A DNA stretch of 64,000 nt, taken from Haemaphysalis longicornis. Taxonomy: Eukaryota; Arthropoda; Arachnida; Ixodida; Ixodidae. Both the position numbers and the translations under genes were made by a program. The notes under the pieces are model-generated. The model saw only the letters and a list, made by a program, of their open reading frames with translations, did no database searches and was not told where the DNA came from. Positions 21,723 to 31,686 of this stretch are shown here, piece by piece. Each line of letters begins with the position of its first letter. Positions within the stretch are counted from its first letter, which is position 1. Where the stretch lies: the NCBI GenBank assembly GCA_013339765.2, contig JABSTR010001229.1, positions 744,001 to 808,000 on the forward strand, read 5' to 3'.

Positions 21723-24700
21723 ATGGGAAGAGAAAACATAATTCAATGGAACTGTAGAGGCCTTCTTAAAAATCTTGACGATGTATACGAACTACTGCAT
21801 GCTAATCAGCCAAGTGTAATGTGTGTTCAGGAAACACATTTGAATTCCAAGCACACAAATTTCTTGAATAGTTACATGGTCTTCAGAAAGGACAGGGATG
21901 GCTGCACACACTCTTCTGGCGGTGTGGCCATAATTGCCCGGAAATCCTTAGCCTGCCACCCTGTCACTCTGAACACTGTCCTCGAGGCTGTAGCAATCCG
22001 TACGATAATATTTAATAGGTTGATAACGGTATGCTCCATTTACATTCCTCCTGATTTTGCACTTCTGAGCTCTGATTTCGAGGCACTGGTCGACCAGCTG
22101 CCCGAACCATACATACTAACAGGCGACCTTAATGCGCACAACTCTCTTTGGGGCTCCTCCAGAACGGATGCCCGCGGTCGCCTGATAGAGAAGTTTCTTA
22201 CATCCTCCGGAGCATGCCTTTTCAACAAAAACAGCCTACATACCATAACTTAGGACACAATACATACTCGCATCTTGACTTGGCGATTGGTTCCGCAGTT
22301 CTCTTTCCATGTCTTGAGTGGGGTGTGGGCACAGACCCATATGGTAGTGACCATTTCCCCACTTCCCTAACGTACATAGGTAAAGGCCCATGCAGTCCAT
22401 CTTCCCATAACAGGTTTAATGAATCAAAAGCAAACTGGAGCACATTCACAGAAACATCTAAACTACACCACACAACCATAAAACACCTACACGTGGAGGA
22501 AGCAGCCCAACTCGTCACGGCACACATACTCGACGCCGCCGAAAGTCTATGCCGCAGGCCTCCAGTGCATCCCGCAACCCAAGGAGGCCCTGGTGGAACG
22601 AGGACTGTAGGCGGGCGCGAGAGGCCCAGAACAAGGCGTGGGGTGTCCTTCGCCGGTACCCCACGTCAGATAACCTCATTTCTTTTAAACGGGCAAAGGC
22701 TTTTGGGAAGCGAGTGCGTCGTGAGTCGAAAAGGGAGAGTTGGCGCACCTTCCTCACTTCCATCAACTCATACACTGACACACACAAAGTCTGGACACGA
22801 ATACGAAAACTAAAAGGACAACAGACACACAGCCTGCCCCTGGTTAGTACAACAGGGGACACACTGGAAGACCAGGCTAACACACTTGCACAACACTTCG
22901 AACACGTGTCCAGTTCAGCACACTACACAAACACTTTCATGAAACACAAGACATCTGTAGAAAAGAAGTCCCTGCGTGATAACAACAAGTCGCACACTTC
23001 TTACAATTCTCCTTTTTCAATTCATGAGCTGAAGGTTGCTCTGAACGCATGTAAGCCTTCAGCTCCAGGTGCAGACAAAATCACATACACCATGATACAA
23101 TACCTACACCCAGACACTCTTGAAACACTCCTACATCTATACAACAACATATGGCTTTCGGGGCACATTCCTCGCTCTTGGAGAGAGGCCATAGTAGTGG
23201 CTTTCCTGAAGGAAGGAAAAGACCCTTCCTCTCCCGCTAGCTATCGGCCCATCGCCCTCACAAGCTGCCTGTGCAAGCTCCTCGAGAAGATGATAAACAG
23301 GAGACTCATGTACTTTCTTGAGTACAATGGTCTTCTCGAGAGCTGCCCAGGCAGGCTTCAGGGCGGGGCGGTCCACCAACGACCAACTCGTCGCGCTCGA
23401 GTCCTATATAAAGGACGCCTTCATTCACAAACAGTTTTGCACAACGGTGTTTTTTGACCTTGAGAAGGCCTATGACACCGCTTGGCGTTACGGGATCCTC
23501 AGTGACCTAAAGTCTTTCGGTGTTTCGGGCCATATGCTCAACACCCTTGCTAGTTATTTGTCCGAAAGAACGTTTCGCGTGAGAGTAGGTAGCGCACTCT
23601 CAAGAGTTCATGTGCAAGAAAACGGCGTTCCGCAAGGTGGAGTGCTAAGCTGCACTCTGTTCATAGTTAAGATGAACTCCCTTGGGAAGGCACTGCCACC
23701 TACAATTTCTTATTCAATGTATGTAGACGACATCCAGGTATCTTTTAAATCATGTAATATGTCCATCTGTGAGCGTCAAGTCCAGCTCGGTGTCAAAAAA
23801 CTTGCCAGCTGGGCAGACAAGAACGGTTTTAAACTTAACCCAGAAAAAAGCACCTGTGTTGTCTTCTCCAGGAGGCGTGGGATCCATCCGGACCCAGACA
23901 TTATCCTTAATGGCGTATCGATTCCTGTGAGGAAGGAACACAAGTTTTTAGGTGTGGTGTTGGATGAAAGGCTTACGTTCATCCCTCACATTAAACAATT
24001 GAAACATAAATGTCTAAAGGCTCTCAACATTCTTAAAATCTTGTCCCACCAGTCGTATGGAACGGATAAGCAACTCCTGTTACGTATTTTCAGAAGCCTA
24101 GTGGGGTCTAGATTGGACTATGGGAGTGTTGTGTATGGGTCAGCCACTAAAACAGCACTTAAAATGCTCGACCCAGTGCTTCACTTGGGGCTTCGCCTCT
24201 CTTGTGGCGCATTCCGTACGAGCCCTGTACAGAGTCTTTACGCAGAGTGTGACAAATGGTGCTTATCACACCAGCGAACCTATGTTGACTTGTTATATGC
24301 CTCTAAAATTTCATCAATGGACAACCATCCTTTTAAACCGGTTTTTAATGATACATCCACATCAAAGCTCTTTTTAAATCGCCCATCCATTCCTGTTCCC
24401 TTCTCGCTCAGAGTAAGGGACGAGGTCACTATTCATGAGGTCTCCTTTGTAGACACATTCAAGTCATCTATCACCGATCTTGTAGCACCATGGCATCTTC
24501 GTCCTGTTGCATGTGACTTGTCTTCTTAAAATACAATAAGAACAGGACACCAAAAAGTGGGATTTTGCAGCATTTCATGTATATACAGGATAAATACAAG
24601 GCTGCAGAGTTTTTCAGCGATGCATCTAAACGTCCACTGCGGTGTCTTGTGCTGCGCATGGGCCCAATTTTGAAGCATGTAGAACAATGAATGTTAATAC

Positions 24701-25453
24701 AAGTATTTTTACGGCAGGAGGATATGGCATATTTCTCGTTGTAAGTCACATAGTTGAACATCGTATTCCTACATCCGTCATTTATACAGATTCGTTGAGC
24801 GTCGTCCGTGCATTATCATCCGGAAAGTCATCAAAAAACCATGTCATTAATCTTGTCTTCAAAACAATTATGGTAGCTTATTCCTCAAACCTTGGGGTGA
24901 CTGTGTGTTGGGTGCCAGGCCACTCTGGCATTGGCGGTAATGAAGTGGCGGATGAAATGGCCGCCCAATGCTGCACTCCGAAACACAGTCGACATGGCAA
25001 CACTACCTTACACAGAGCTCAAGCCACACATTAGACAACAACTCCGTAAAACATGGCAAGCAGACTGGAGCGAACAGACAGACAACAAACTACACGTAAT
25101 AAAAACCACACTTGGGACAATACACTACTGACTCACACAACAGGCACATTGAAGTTACCTTAGCTAGATTACGGATAGGCCATACACATGTGACGCACTC
25201 GCACCTGCTCACGGGATCTCCAAGACCCCTGTGTAGCAGGTGTGGGGAGGGCCTATCCGTAGTCCACATACTCATACAATGCAAGGCACTTGACACAACA
25301 CGACACAAACACTTCAGAGAACTCTACAGACAACATATTCCCCTACATCCATCGTTTTTCCTAGGTGATGATGCCATTGTTTCCGTGAAACGTGTGTTTG
25401 AGTATTTGTCCGACGTCAAGTTTTTAAACCTCATTTCCTATCACGCATCATGA
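21723..25453 (+). pseudogene. Copy B ORF2 (endonuclease, RT, RNase H), frameshifted
   Basis: Starts MGRENIIQWNCRG at 21723. The endonuclease is open to 22253 with QETHLNSK, VCSIYIPP and TGDLNAHNSLWG, then shifts before PYGSDHFP (about 22338). RT occupies 22549-24529 in two frames: YRPIALTS at about 23240, FDLEKAYDTAW at about 23453 and YVDD at 23720-23731. RNase H (24650-25130) has IYTDS and WVPGHSGIGGNEVADE, then an extra base near 24965. The C-terminal Cys motif CSRCGEGLSVVH is at about 25230. The frame ends at 25453. The RT block is nearly identical to copy A. Confidence 0.9.
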
Positions 25454-25654
25454 AATCTGGCCCTATACACCAGCCATGCTCATTGTCGTTTTGTGATTTT
25501 ACTTTTGTTTTTGCTGATTTTACTTAGTGTTTGGGGTTTCACCCCCATCATCGACTATTGTTTTGGCGCTCTTTGCCCCAGTTGGCCTTGCGCCATAAAC
25601 ATCCAACGATCATCATCATCATCGCATGTCCCAGGAGTGAGCTAACGTAAGGGC

Positions 25655-25870
25655 CCCTGCTGTAATCACTTCGTCGGAAATGAAGCGAGCATACTCGTAC
25701 TTCATTTAGCTCCCTTTCTCCTCCGTTAGCAAAGTTCAATAAACGTAGCCACTTGCTTCGCCGAAGTTCGTCGTTGGGCAGCGCATGAAAGGAGATATCT
25801 TCACCGGCGGGATGTCGCACTCCCTCGACGATTTGCCTGTACTACATGGGCATTTCAGGACGCAGCAACG
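25655..25870 (-). pseudogene. THAP-type zinc finger exon, frameshifted, next to LINE copy B
   Basis: THAP domains are C2CH zinc-dependent DNA-binding modules found in P-element transposases and host regulators. On the minus strand CCVLKC (C-x4-C, 25867-25850) is followed, after a one-base frame change near 25825, by ISFHALPND, the invariant Trp at 25751 and VRVCSLHFRRSDY (Cys 25691, His about 25682). This gives the expected C..C..C-x2-H spacing. Immediately downstream, LINE copy B was inserted at 25623-25631. Whether this was a host THAP gene or a domesticated or live transposase cannot be told; no catalytic domain is visible. Confidence 0.72.
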
Positions 25871-26827
25871 AAATTTTATTGTAAAATACTCGAACAAACT
25901 GAAGTTTTCAGTGGTTGCAAGCTCGTAACGACAGCAGCAAGCCAACACGACCACCATTCCGAAACTTCTGCGACGAGTGGCACTATCTCATCTCGCCGCT
26001 GCTTGCTGTTCCTTACTCCCCTCGTTTCTATTTTTACCTTTGCTGGTTGGCGATGTGACGCCAAGTTCCTGTCAAGGAATTAAGATACCAAGCAAGGTCG
26101 CGGCTGTGCGTGCTAGTAGAACGGTTCGTTGGCCCCGAAGAGCCTCGAACCCGAAAATTCGTTTGTGCGACGGCGAGATGTCCAGCTCGGCCGGCGGTAG
26201 TTTCGTACGCGTTGGCGCACATGTTTGCGTGTTTGTTCAGAACTTCAACCGTTTACTCCACCGTTTTTATTGTCATAAAATGAATGTGCAGTAAGTTTCA
26301 CGGACATATAGCTCACTATGCAAACTGGTAAGCCCTGCATAACTTGCGTTTGCTTTTGCCGGCCTCCGCCACTCGCAGAGCATTCTAGTATGACATCATA
26401 GGTTCTGTTGCGGGAAATGAGCTAGTGGGTCGCGTGGTCGTTCCATTTTTTCCTAATTATGTAGCTTATCTGAGCGAAGTTTGCGTTAAAAGTGGTGTCA
26501 GTATGGTTCTAACGAGGCAATCTTTCGAATAAGCCAAACTTGTGTTTTCTCTTCATGGCTCCTTTAATTCGCAGGAAGGCGCCAGCAATGGTGACGCCGT
26601 CGTCTAAAAATCTGCATTTTATTTCCATTCCATTCCGGACAAAAGGCGCTGAATTCTATTCCCATTCTATTCCTCCAAGCCTTTTCCTCACTTCATTCCG
26701 GCATCCGAAATAGTAGAATGGATCCGGAGTCATTCCAATTATGGAGTGGTAACACCGCAACACTGCTCTGGCAACGTCGGCATCGTTGCGAAGGCAGCTC
26801 TCTGGAAGGCTGTCCCACGGCCCGCCC
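25871..26827. other. No gene seen; ATTCC-rich degenerate repeat at 26615-26745
   Basis: The 5' flank of the THAP exon. From about 26615 to 26745 the sequence is rich in irregular CATTCC/TATTCC motifs on both sides of a centre near 26690, like a decayed DNA element end. No coding evidence. Confidence 0.35.
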
Positions 26828-26958
26828 GTGTGTGCGAGATTTCGGCGCACGTTAAAGTTCTCCAGGAGGTCAAAATTAATCCGGAGCCCTCCACTACGGC
26901 GCGCCTCATCGCCTGCGTTGCGTCGGCGCGTTAAACCCTACAATCAATCAATCAATCA
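26828..26958 (+). mobile_element. 5'-truncated tRNA-derived SINE
   Basis: Matches the 3' two thirds of the complete SINE at 34636-34878: GCGAGATTTCGGCGCACGTT, GTCAAAATTAATC, GGAGCCCTCCACTACGGCG and GCGTTAAACCCTACAATC. It ends with (AATC)n. The tRNA-like head is absent. Confidence 0.8.
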
Positions 26959-27880
26959 GTCCCATGGCCCCTCGATCAGCGGCCGTGACAGTCATCGCCT
27001 CTCGACCTTCGTGCTCTTTTCTCGCTCACTCGGTTGACAGATCAATGCGGCTCTGCGGAGCGACGCGTAAGTTTTGCCGACGTTGACCCCCTTCATTAAC
27101 GCAATCCTAACCTGTATAGAATGCCCGCGATGCCGCGGCTGCCTCGGGAGAAATGAAAGGGCAGATGAACGGTCGTTCTTTGCCCCTTCCCCTCTGGACT
27201 GATCCTTCCCCTCCCCCCCCCTATTCCTCCTTTCTCCGGCCTTGTCAAAATACCTACGCATCGGCGCAAGATAAATTGCCAAGGTTGAGTGCAGCTCCGG
27301 CCCCCATGACAGTACACGACGAGGGCTTTTCAATGCCGTTGGAAGGTATATAAGCGCGCAGATGCACATAAAACGAGAAACTCGCACCGAAAACGCAACA
27401 CGCGGCGGGCATCCAAGCACGAAAGCAGAATAAATGCGCAAGAGTAAAAAGAAACAAAAGAAAATGGATTCAAAACGGTTGAAAAACCATATATAGGTCG
27501 GCAGAGTATTAATAAATTCGTTTTGTGCTGAGACGCGGCAATAAATCACCAAAAGAAAAAAAACGAACATTAACAGTTTATTTTCATCCCTTCTTCAGAC
27601 CAAGTACTTCATTACAACTCTAAACTGACGTCAGAACCCTTCTTCAGACTCGTTCAGTTTTGTTATGTCCTTCCGATTCAGTCCAGGTGCATTCACGTCT
27701 CACGTTCAGGGCTACAATCTAGCTGTCTGCGGCGCTAGATCTAACTGCCTGTAGGGGCAGCCAGCAGAGAAAAAAAATGGGCGTAGGTATGAGCAGGCAG
27801 TTCGTTGTTTTCTTAGCAGCTAGGACAACGCTGAGGCCTTGTCCATTTTTCTGTTCGGTTCGTCCTCCGTCAACGTGGCG
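26959..27880. other. No gene seen; isolated TATA-like site at about 27346
   Basis: GGTATATAAGCGCGC near 27345-27358 resembles a TATA box with a GC-rich context, but no recognisable coding exon follows on the plus strand. Purine-rich and A-rich tracts only. Confidence 0.3.
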
Positions 27881-28922
27881 AGTGGGAAGCGGTGGGAAGC
27901 ATGTCGCCCGAGCTTTCGGGAGCCGTAGGCATTGTTGGGTCTCTTATTTCGATGGTGGACTCCTCGCATGTCAGCTCACCAGCGGACGAGTCGACTTGCA
28001 TCCTGCTGTGCTGCCCTTCGAGCTGCTCCCTATCCTGGCGGCGGGCGGGCGACCGCTGCGCGCCTTCACGCTCGGGGTTGCGGGCCGCTCCAATGGTACT
28101 CCAATCCAATGGGACTCAGCTCCAGTGGGGCTCAGGTTCCAACGGGCCAATGGGGAGTTGAATGCTGAGGTCCCGTCGCTAGCAGAGCGGACTGTCCATG
28201 CGGCATCCGACGGGAGGCTGCATTCGTCTTGCTCCTGTCGGGGGTCTGCGCCCTCTCCACGGCGACGTTGCTGCAGACGAGCTGGCCCGTGCGGAAAGAC
28301 GCCAAGCGCTTGGAGCGGCAAGCGGTCCCCTGCGTGCCATGGGCGACACGGGACGCGTGGTACTTGAGGAGTACTCGGAGCAATCACTATCCGGAGGCGC
28401 AGATATTACAGTTGGGTGCCCACGGTGGCAGTCGTGGTCTGCCCCGGACCGCCGTTGCTCGCGCCTGCTGGCAGGAAAACTTGACTCTTCCACTGACCCC
28501 TGTGGAGACGCCACGATCTCGTTCTGGGAGAAGAACACGTCGACGGCCTCCTGGCAACCGCTGTTCGTACACCCAGTCACTCCCATCCGCTTGCCATGGC
28601 TCAGTTCGTGTTCGTCGATGTCGACTGTCCAAAGAGCAGACATTTGCTCGATGGACCAACGGAACGACCGGTCCAACTCAGGCGTCGCTGGGCTTCTTGA
28701 CAGGAACATCGACGGGGATGAGCATGTTTGCGTAAGATTCCCGGGATCCACTTCAAACGGGTTTGTCGTATCGCCGCTCACGCCGCTGCTGTCGCTGGGT
28801 GTAACCGGTATCGCCTCTGCACAACTCCGTTCGCTCACTGGGGAGCCCGGGTCACCCTTCTCGTCGACGGCGAAGGACTCCCTGGAGTCCGCCATTGGAA
28901 CAATTCCGTGTTGCAGGAACAC
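27880..28922 (-). pseudogene. bora: Bora (aurora borealis)-like sequence, intronless and frameshifted
   Basis: Bora is the Aurora-A/Polo kinase activator of mitotic entry. On the minus strand 28763-28752 reads NPFE, 28664-28644 reads FRWSIEQ, followed by an LWTVDIDE block and EAVDVFFSQNEIVASP ending about 28503. This is the order and spacing of the conserved Bora N-terminal region (NPFE..., F[RQ]WSI[DE]Q, N-P-V-E-I-D-like, EEFF...VPSP-like). Downstream, a second frame carries SAFNSPLARWNLSPTG (about 28175-28125) and a third carries ELTCEESTIEIRDP (about 27975-27935), both Ser/Pro-rich like the Bora C-terminal half. Frame changes and absence of introns suggest a processed pseudogene. No poly(A) tail or TSD was found, so an exon of a decayed gene is possible. 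Confidence 0.62.
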
Positions 28923-29129
28923 ACCGAGGCGATGTCGGTCGTGCTATCCAGTGGGCTCCGTCGACCCAACGTTGCAGCAACTGAGGTTGGCGAAGCACGT
29001 AGCTCACAAGGGGTCGCAATGTCACAGCCACCGAAACAGGCACGTCCGCAGATACTCAGACTAGGTAAGGTTAGACAAGCCACTTACCCAGCGGGAGAAA
29101 ATTACCTCGCATATAATCACCACCGTTTA

Positions 29130-29330
29130 AACGATATCAGCTCATGTTAACAGCGTCCGATATGAGCTGGTTCTGCATTGAGCATAACGCCCACCACTGT
29201 TGCGTCAGGACTTAAACCTGACAGAGCAGCGCAGTTCCGAACACTGGCGCGTGGGCAGTGCGGGTGACACGGGCGGAAATGGTGCATACCCACTCGGGAG
29301 AATTGGCAGTGCGCCCTTCGGACAAAATTC
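29130..29330. repeat. Dispersed direct repeat, unit 1
   Basis: Shares with 30150-30345, in the same order, ATAATNNNNACCGTTTAAACG, a TTCTGCATTGAGC/TTCTGTATGCAGC pair, ACGCCCACC/ACTGTTG, TTAAACCTGACAG, GGTGCATRCCCACTC and a RTGCCCTAGCCC-type end. Similarity is clear but interrupted. Non-coding. Confidence 0.6.
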
Positions 29331-29575
29331 AATTCAATTGTTTATTTCTGACGACAATGTTTACAGCATAGTACATTCAAAATACAACAGAAAAAACGCA
29401 CTGCTGGTGCATTCCTTTTTAGGGGCGAACCCATGGCGTGGGTCTGTCCTCGGAGAATTGTTTAGCTTGGATTGTTTACAGTGCCCTAGCCCTTTGTGAC
29501 AAAATTCAATTCAATTCAGTTTATTTCTGACAGACAATGTTTACAGTCATAGAACATTCAAAATACAACAGCATC
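29322..29575 (-). mobile_element. Two LINE 3' tails in tandem
   Basis: The segment CTGTTGTATTTTGAATGT...AATAAAC...TTGAATTGAATTTTGTC, read on the minus strand, occurs at 29393-29322 and again at 29575-29500. Each has an AATAAA(C/A) signal and a TTGAATTGAAT tail. They look like two independent short 3' insertions of the same LINE or one insertion duplicated. Confidence 0.5.
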
Positions 29576-29584
29576 AGGCGAAGC

Positions 29585-29725
29585 CCCAATGCCGACGCGC
29601 GCGAGACTTTCTAGACGTTACTGCCATGTAGTGGGCGAACTTTCACTGAAGAACGTTTTACCGAATTTCCCCTCAAGCTTGCCCACTCATCATCATTCAC
29701 CCCGTGGATATGCTGTGAATTTTTT
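29585..29725 (+). repeat. STPR-like repeat element, terminal piece (copy 2)
   Basis: Matches the reverse complement of 30463-30610: GCCGACGCGCG, GACTTTCTAGACGTTAC, GTGGGCGAACTTTCACTGA, TTTTACCGA, CATCATCATTCACCCCG and TGGATATGCTGTGAATTTTTTTT. Inverted with respect to copy 3. Confidence 0.65.
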
Positions 29726-29779
29726 TTTAATTGCGATAGTATGCCTTATGACATGAAGCCTACATTACAGGTATATATG

Positions 29780-30115
29780 TTGGCTCCCGTTTCGTGGAGG
29801 AACGAAAGAAGGAAACGGTGGTGCAGCCCCCATATTCACCGATGGAGGTCAGGTGGTCTGCCAGGGTGGAGGCCTGTGCCTCGAAGGTGTCGAGTTCTCA
29901 CCTCATCCAATGAAGTGAGCGTCCACAAATGGTGTTCTGGGTCAGCCTCCTCGGCAGGAGCCGTAAAGAAGGGGCAGTTGTTGGTCAACGGGGCATGGTA
30001 TAGTGGTGGCCACGCCCGGGTCACAGCCCGAGAGAGGGCCACTCCATCGCGAAGTCTCCGCAGCAAGACCTCCTCCCAGCAAGCGAGTCTGGGAGAAGGT
30101 CTTTCGTCTTAGCAT
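29780..30115 (-). mobile_element. LINE ORF2 C-terminal fragment
   Basis: Minus-strand frame 30110-29836 encodes RWEEVLLRRLRDGVALSRAVTR, split here only for length, then CPFFTAP, HHLWTL and RHLRGTGLHPGRPPDLHRW. This is the C-terminal helical and Cys/His region of RNase-H LINEs (compare LLRRLRTGVA...C...HLLW...). No RT remains. Confidence 0.6.
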
Positions 30116-30149
30116 GACGAAAATTACGAAATAAATAATGTCGACCGTT

Positions 30150-30345
30150 TAAACGTCGTCATGTTAAAAGCGCCCGAGCTGACCTTGTTCTGTATGCAGC
30201 AGGACGCCCACTGTTGTGCGAAGAATTAAACCTGACAGTACAGTTCTGCAAACTGGCACGCGGGGTAGGGCAATGGGAGACGGGAGGGAAACGGTGCATG
30301 CCCACTCAAGTGACTTGGGCCAGTGTCCTAGCCCTTCGTGACAAA
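30150..30345. repeat. Dispersed direct repeat, unit 2
   Basis: Partner of 29130-29330; the two bracket the LINE fragment at 29780-30115 and the STPR copy 2. Confidence 0.6.
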
Positions 30346-30462
30346 ATGCATCCGTTCTCCTTTCTTGCGTGGCGCGTACCAGTGATGGCGGGCCGGCGAA
30401 GGCTTCAGAGCTGCCACTTTTCGATGTAATGTTAAAGCTATGCATTTCATAAATAAAAAAAA

Positions 30463-30965
30463 TTCACAGCATATCCACGGGGTGAATGATGATGAGTGGG
30501 CGAAGCTCCTGAGGGGAAATCATCGGTAAAACCGTGACTCTTCAGTGAAAGTTCGCCCACCACATCTGTGTCCGAACGTAACGTCTAGAAAGTCTCGCTT
30601 AAACCGCGCGTCGGCACCTTGGGGCTGAGCTCGCCTGATGCGTTTTGTAGACGCCTCACGAGCTCTCACTGTATCGGGGTCTGCCTGCCGATACGCGCGC
30701 TTTCTCGCCGCTTCCCGTTCTCTGACGTTTTGGAGATCCTCTTCGCGCCGCAGCCGTGCCGCTTCGCGTACGGCAGGGTCCTCGCGCCGTTGCCGTAACG
30801 CTTGGGCCTCTCGTTCTCGAACGCTGGGATCTTGGCGGCGTCGTCGCGCAGCCAGACGACACGCTTCGGCCTCCCGCTCTCGTACGGCAGGATCTTGGCG
30901 GCGGCGTCGCGCAGCTTCACGGAGCGCTTCTGCCTCGCGGCTCGCACATCTGCAGCCTTATCCAT
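30463..30965 (-). pseudogene. Arg-rich (STPR-like) tandem-repeat protein fragment, copy 3
   Basis: The minus-strand frame from about 30965 to 30520 is open. It consists of imperfect repeats of the type RRRRQDPAVREREAEA, RRRRQDPSVREREAQA, RQRREDPAVREAARLR and REEDLQNVREREAARKRAYR, with periods of about 14-23 residues. These are followed by FKRDFLDVTFGHRCGG. Such ~23-residue basic repeats (STPR type) followed by an FxHxC block are known from arthropod Helitron-like N-terminal proteins and from DNA-binding regulators. The C-terminal block ends at a TGA, and the non-coding end (30520-30463) is shared with copies 1 and 2. A transposon origin is inferred from the copy number. Confidence 0.6.
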
Positions 30966-31460
30966 CGGGCGACTCCGAGCGCGCGCCAACAGCACGGATT
31001 TTATTACAACGCTCCCCGCTGTAAACAATCCAAGAACTAAACTAGAGGTAGCCACGCCATCGTAAACAATGTACAATACCGCCATCTAGTAAACAAAAGA
31101 ACTAAACTATAGCCACGCATTTAAACATAAATAAAAAAACAGGAGTATAATCTCTACGTGGGAGCCTGGGGCTGCAAAATGTGGCCTTCTATATCTCCAC
31201 AAAGAAGTCTTTCAATCGTGTGCATAAAACTACGGGAGCACGCGTAGCCTTGTTTGTTTATGAAACCAGGGCTACTGGCGCCAAAACAAAAAAGAGAAAA
31301 CGGGAGTCGTACGGTCGAAACCGAGGCTAGGTCGAATGGGATCGGCAGTAGAGACTTTACTGGCCGCATTAAAACTAGAGCACCCAAAGAAAGTTATGGA
31401 TATAATTTATACCCAATGATTGCTTATAAGTATACAGAACTTCAGAGAGTTGCGTGTGTG

Positions 31461-31463
<3 letters not shown>
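30966..31463. other. No gene seen
   Basis: Contains a short internal duplication (CAAGAACTAAACTAGAGGTAG near 31030 and AAGAACTAAACTATAGCCACG near 31098). Otherwise featureless up to the microsatellite. Confidence 0.4.

Positions 31464-31535
<72 letters not shown>
31464..31535. repeat. (GA)n microsatellite
   Basis: About 36 uninterrupted GA units. Confidence 0.98.
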
Positions 31536-31538
<3 letters not shown>

Positions 31539-31686
31539 CGTGTTGTGCCCCATACGCTAACGGCAGCTGTTAAAACGCATTTTAGTGCGCATATGATATC
31601 GGAGACAAGAAAAACATTTACGCATGACCTTCCCTGCCTTTGTCAACATAATCAAGCCAATGTAAATATGATGCACAGCATCATAT

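Larger units (their letters stand above)
20046..25622 (+). mobile_element. Full-length I-like LINE, copy B (5.58 kb)
   Basis: Same layout as copy A: 5' UTR from 20046 (GTCCCGCACGGGGCACC), ORF1 20396-21685, ORF2 21723-25453, and a 3' end with TTGGCCTTGCGCC and an ATC-repeat tail to 25622. An 8-9 bp TSD flanks it. ORF1 and the start of ORF2 are more open than in copy A, but frameshifts are present in gag, endonuclease, the RT start and RNase H. It interrupts the region next to the THAP exon. Confidence 0.92.

Noticed and set aside
27153..27353. TATATAAG at 27346 as a host promoter
   Set aside because: No downstream exon, initiator or conserved frame; listed only as an isolated site.
28198..29064. 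288-codon open frame on the plus strand
   Set aside because: It is antisense to the Bora-like frame, and its composition follows from that strand; no domain of its own.
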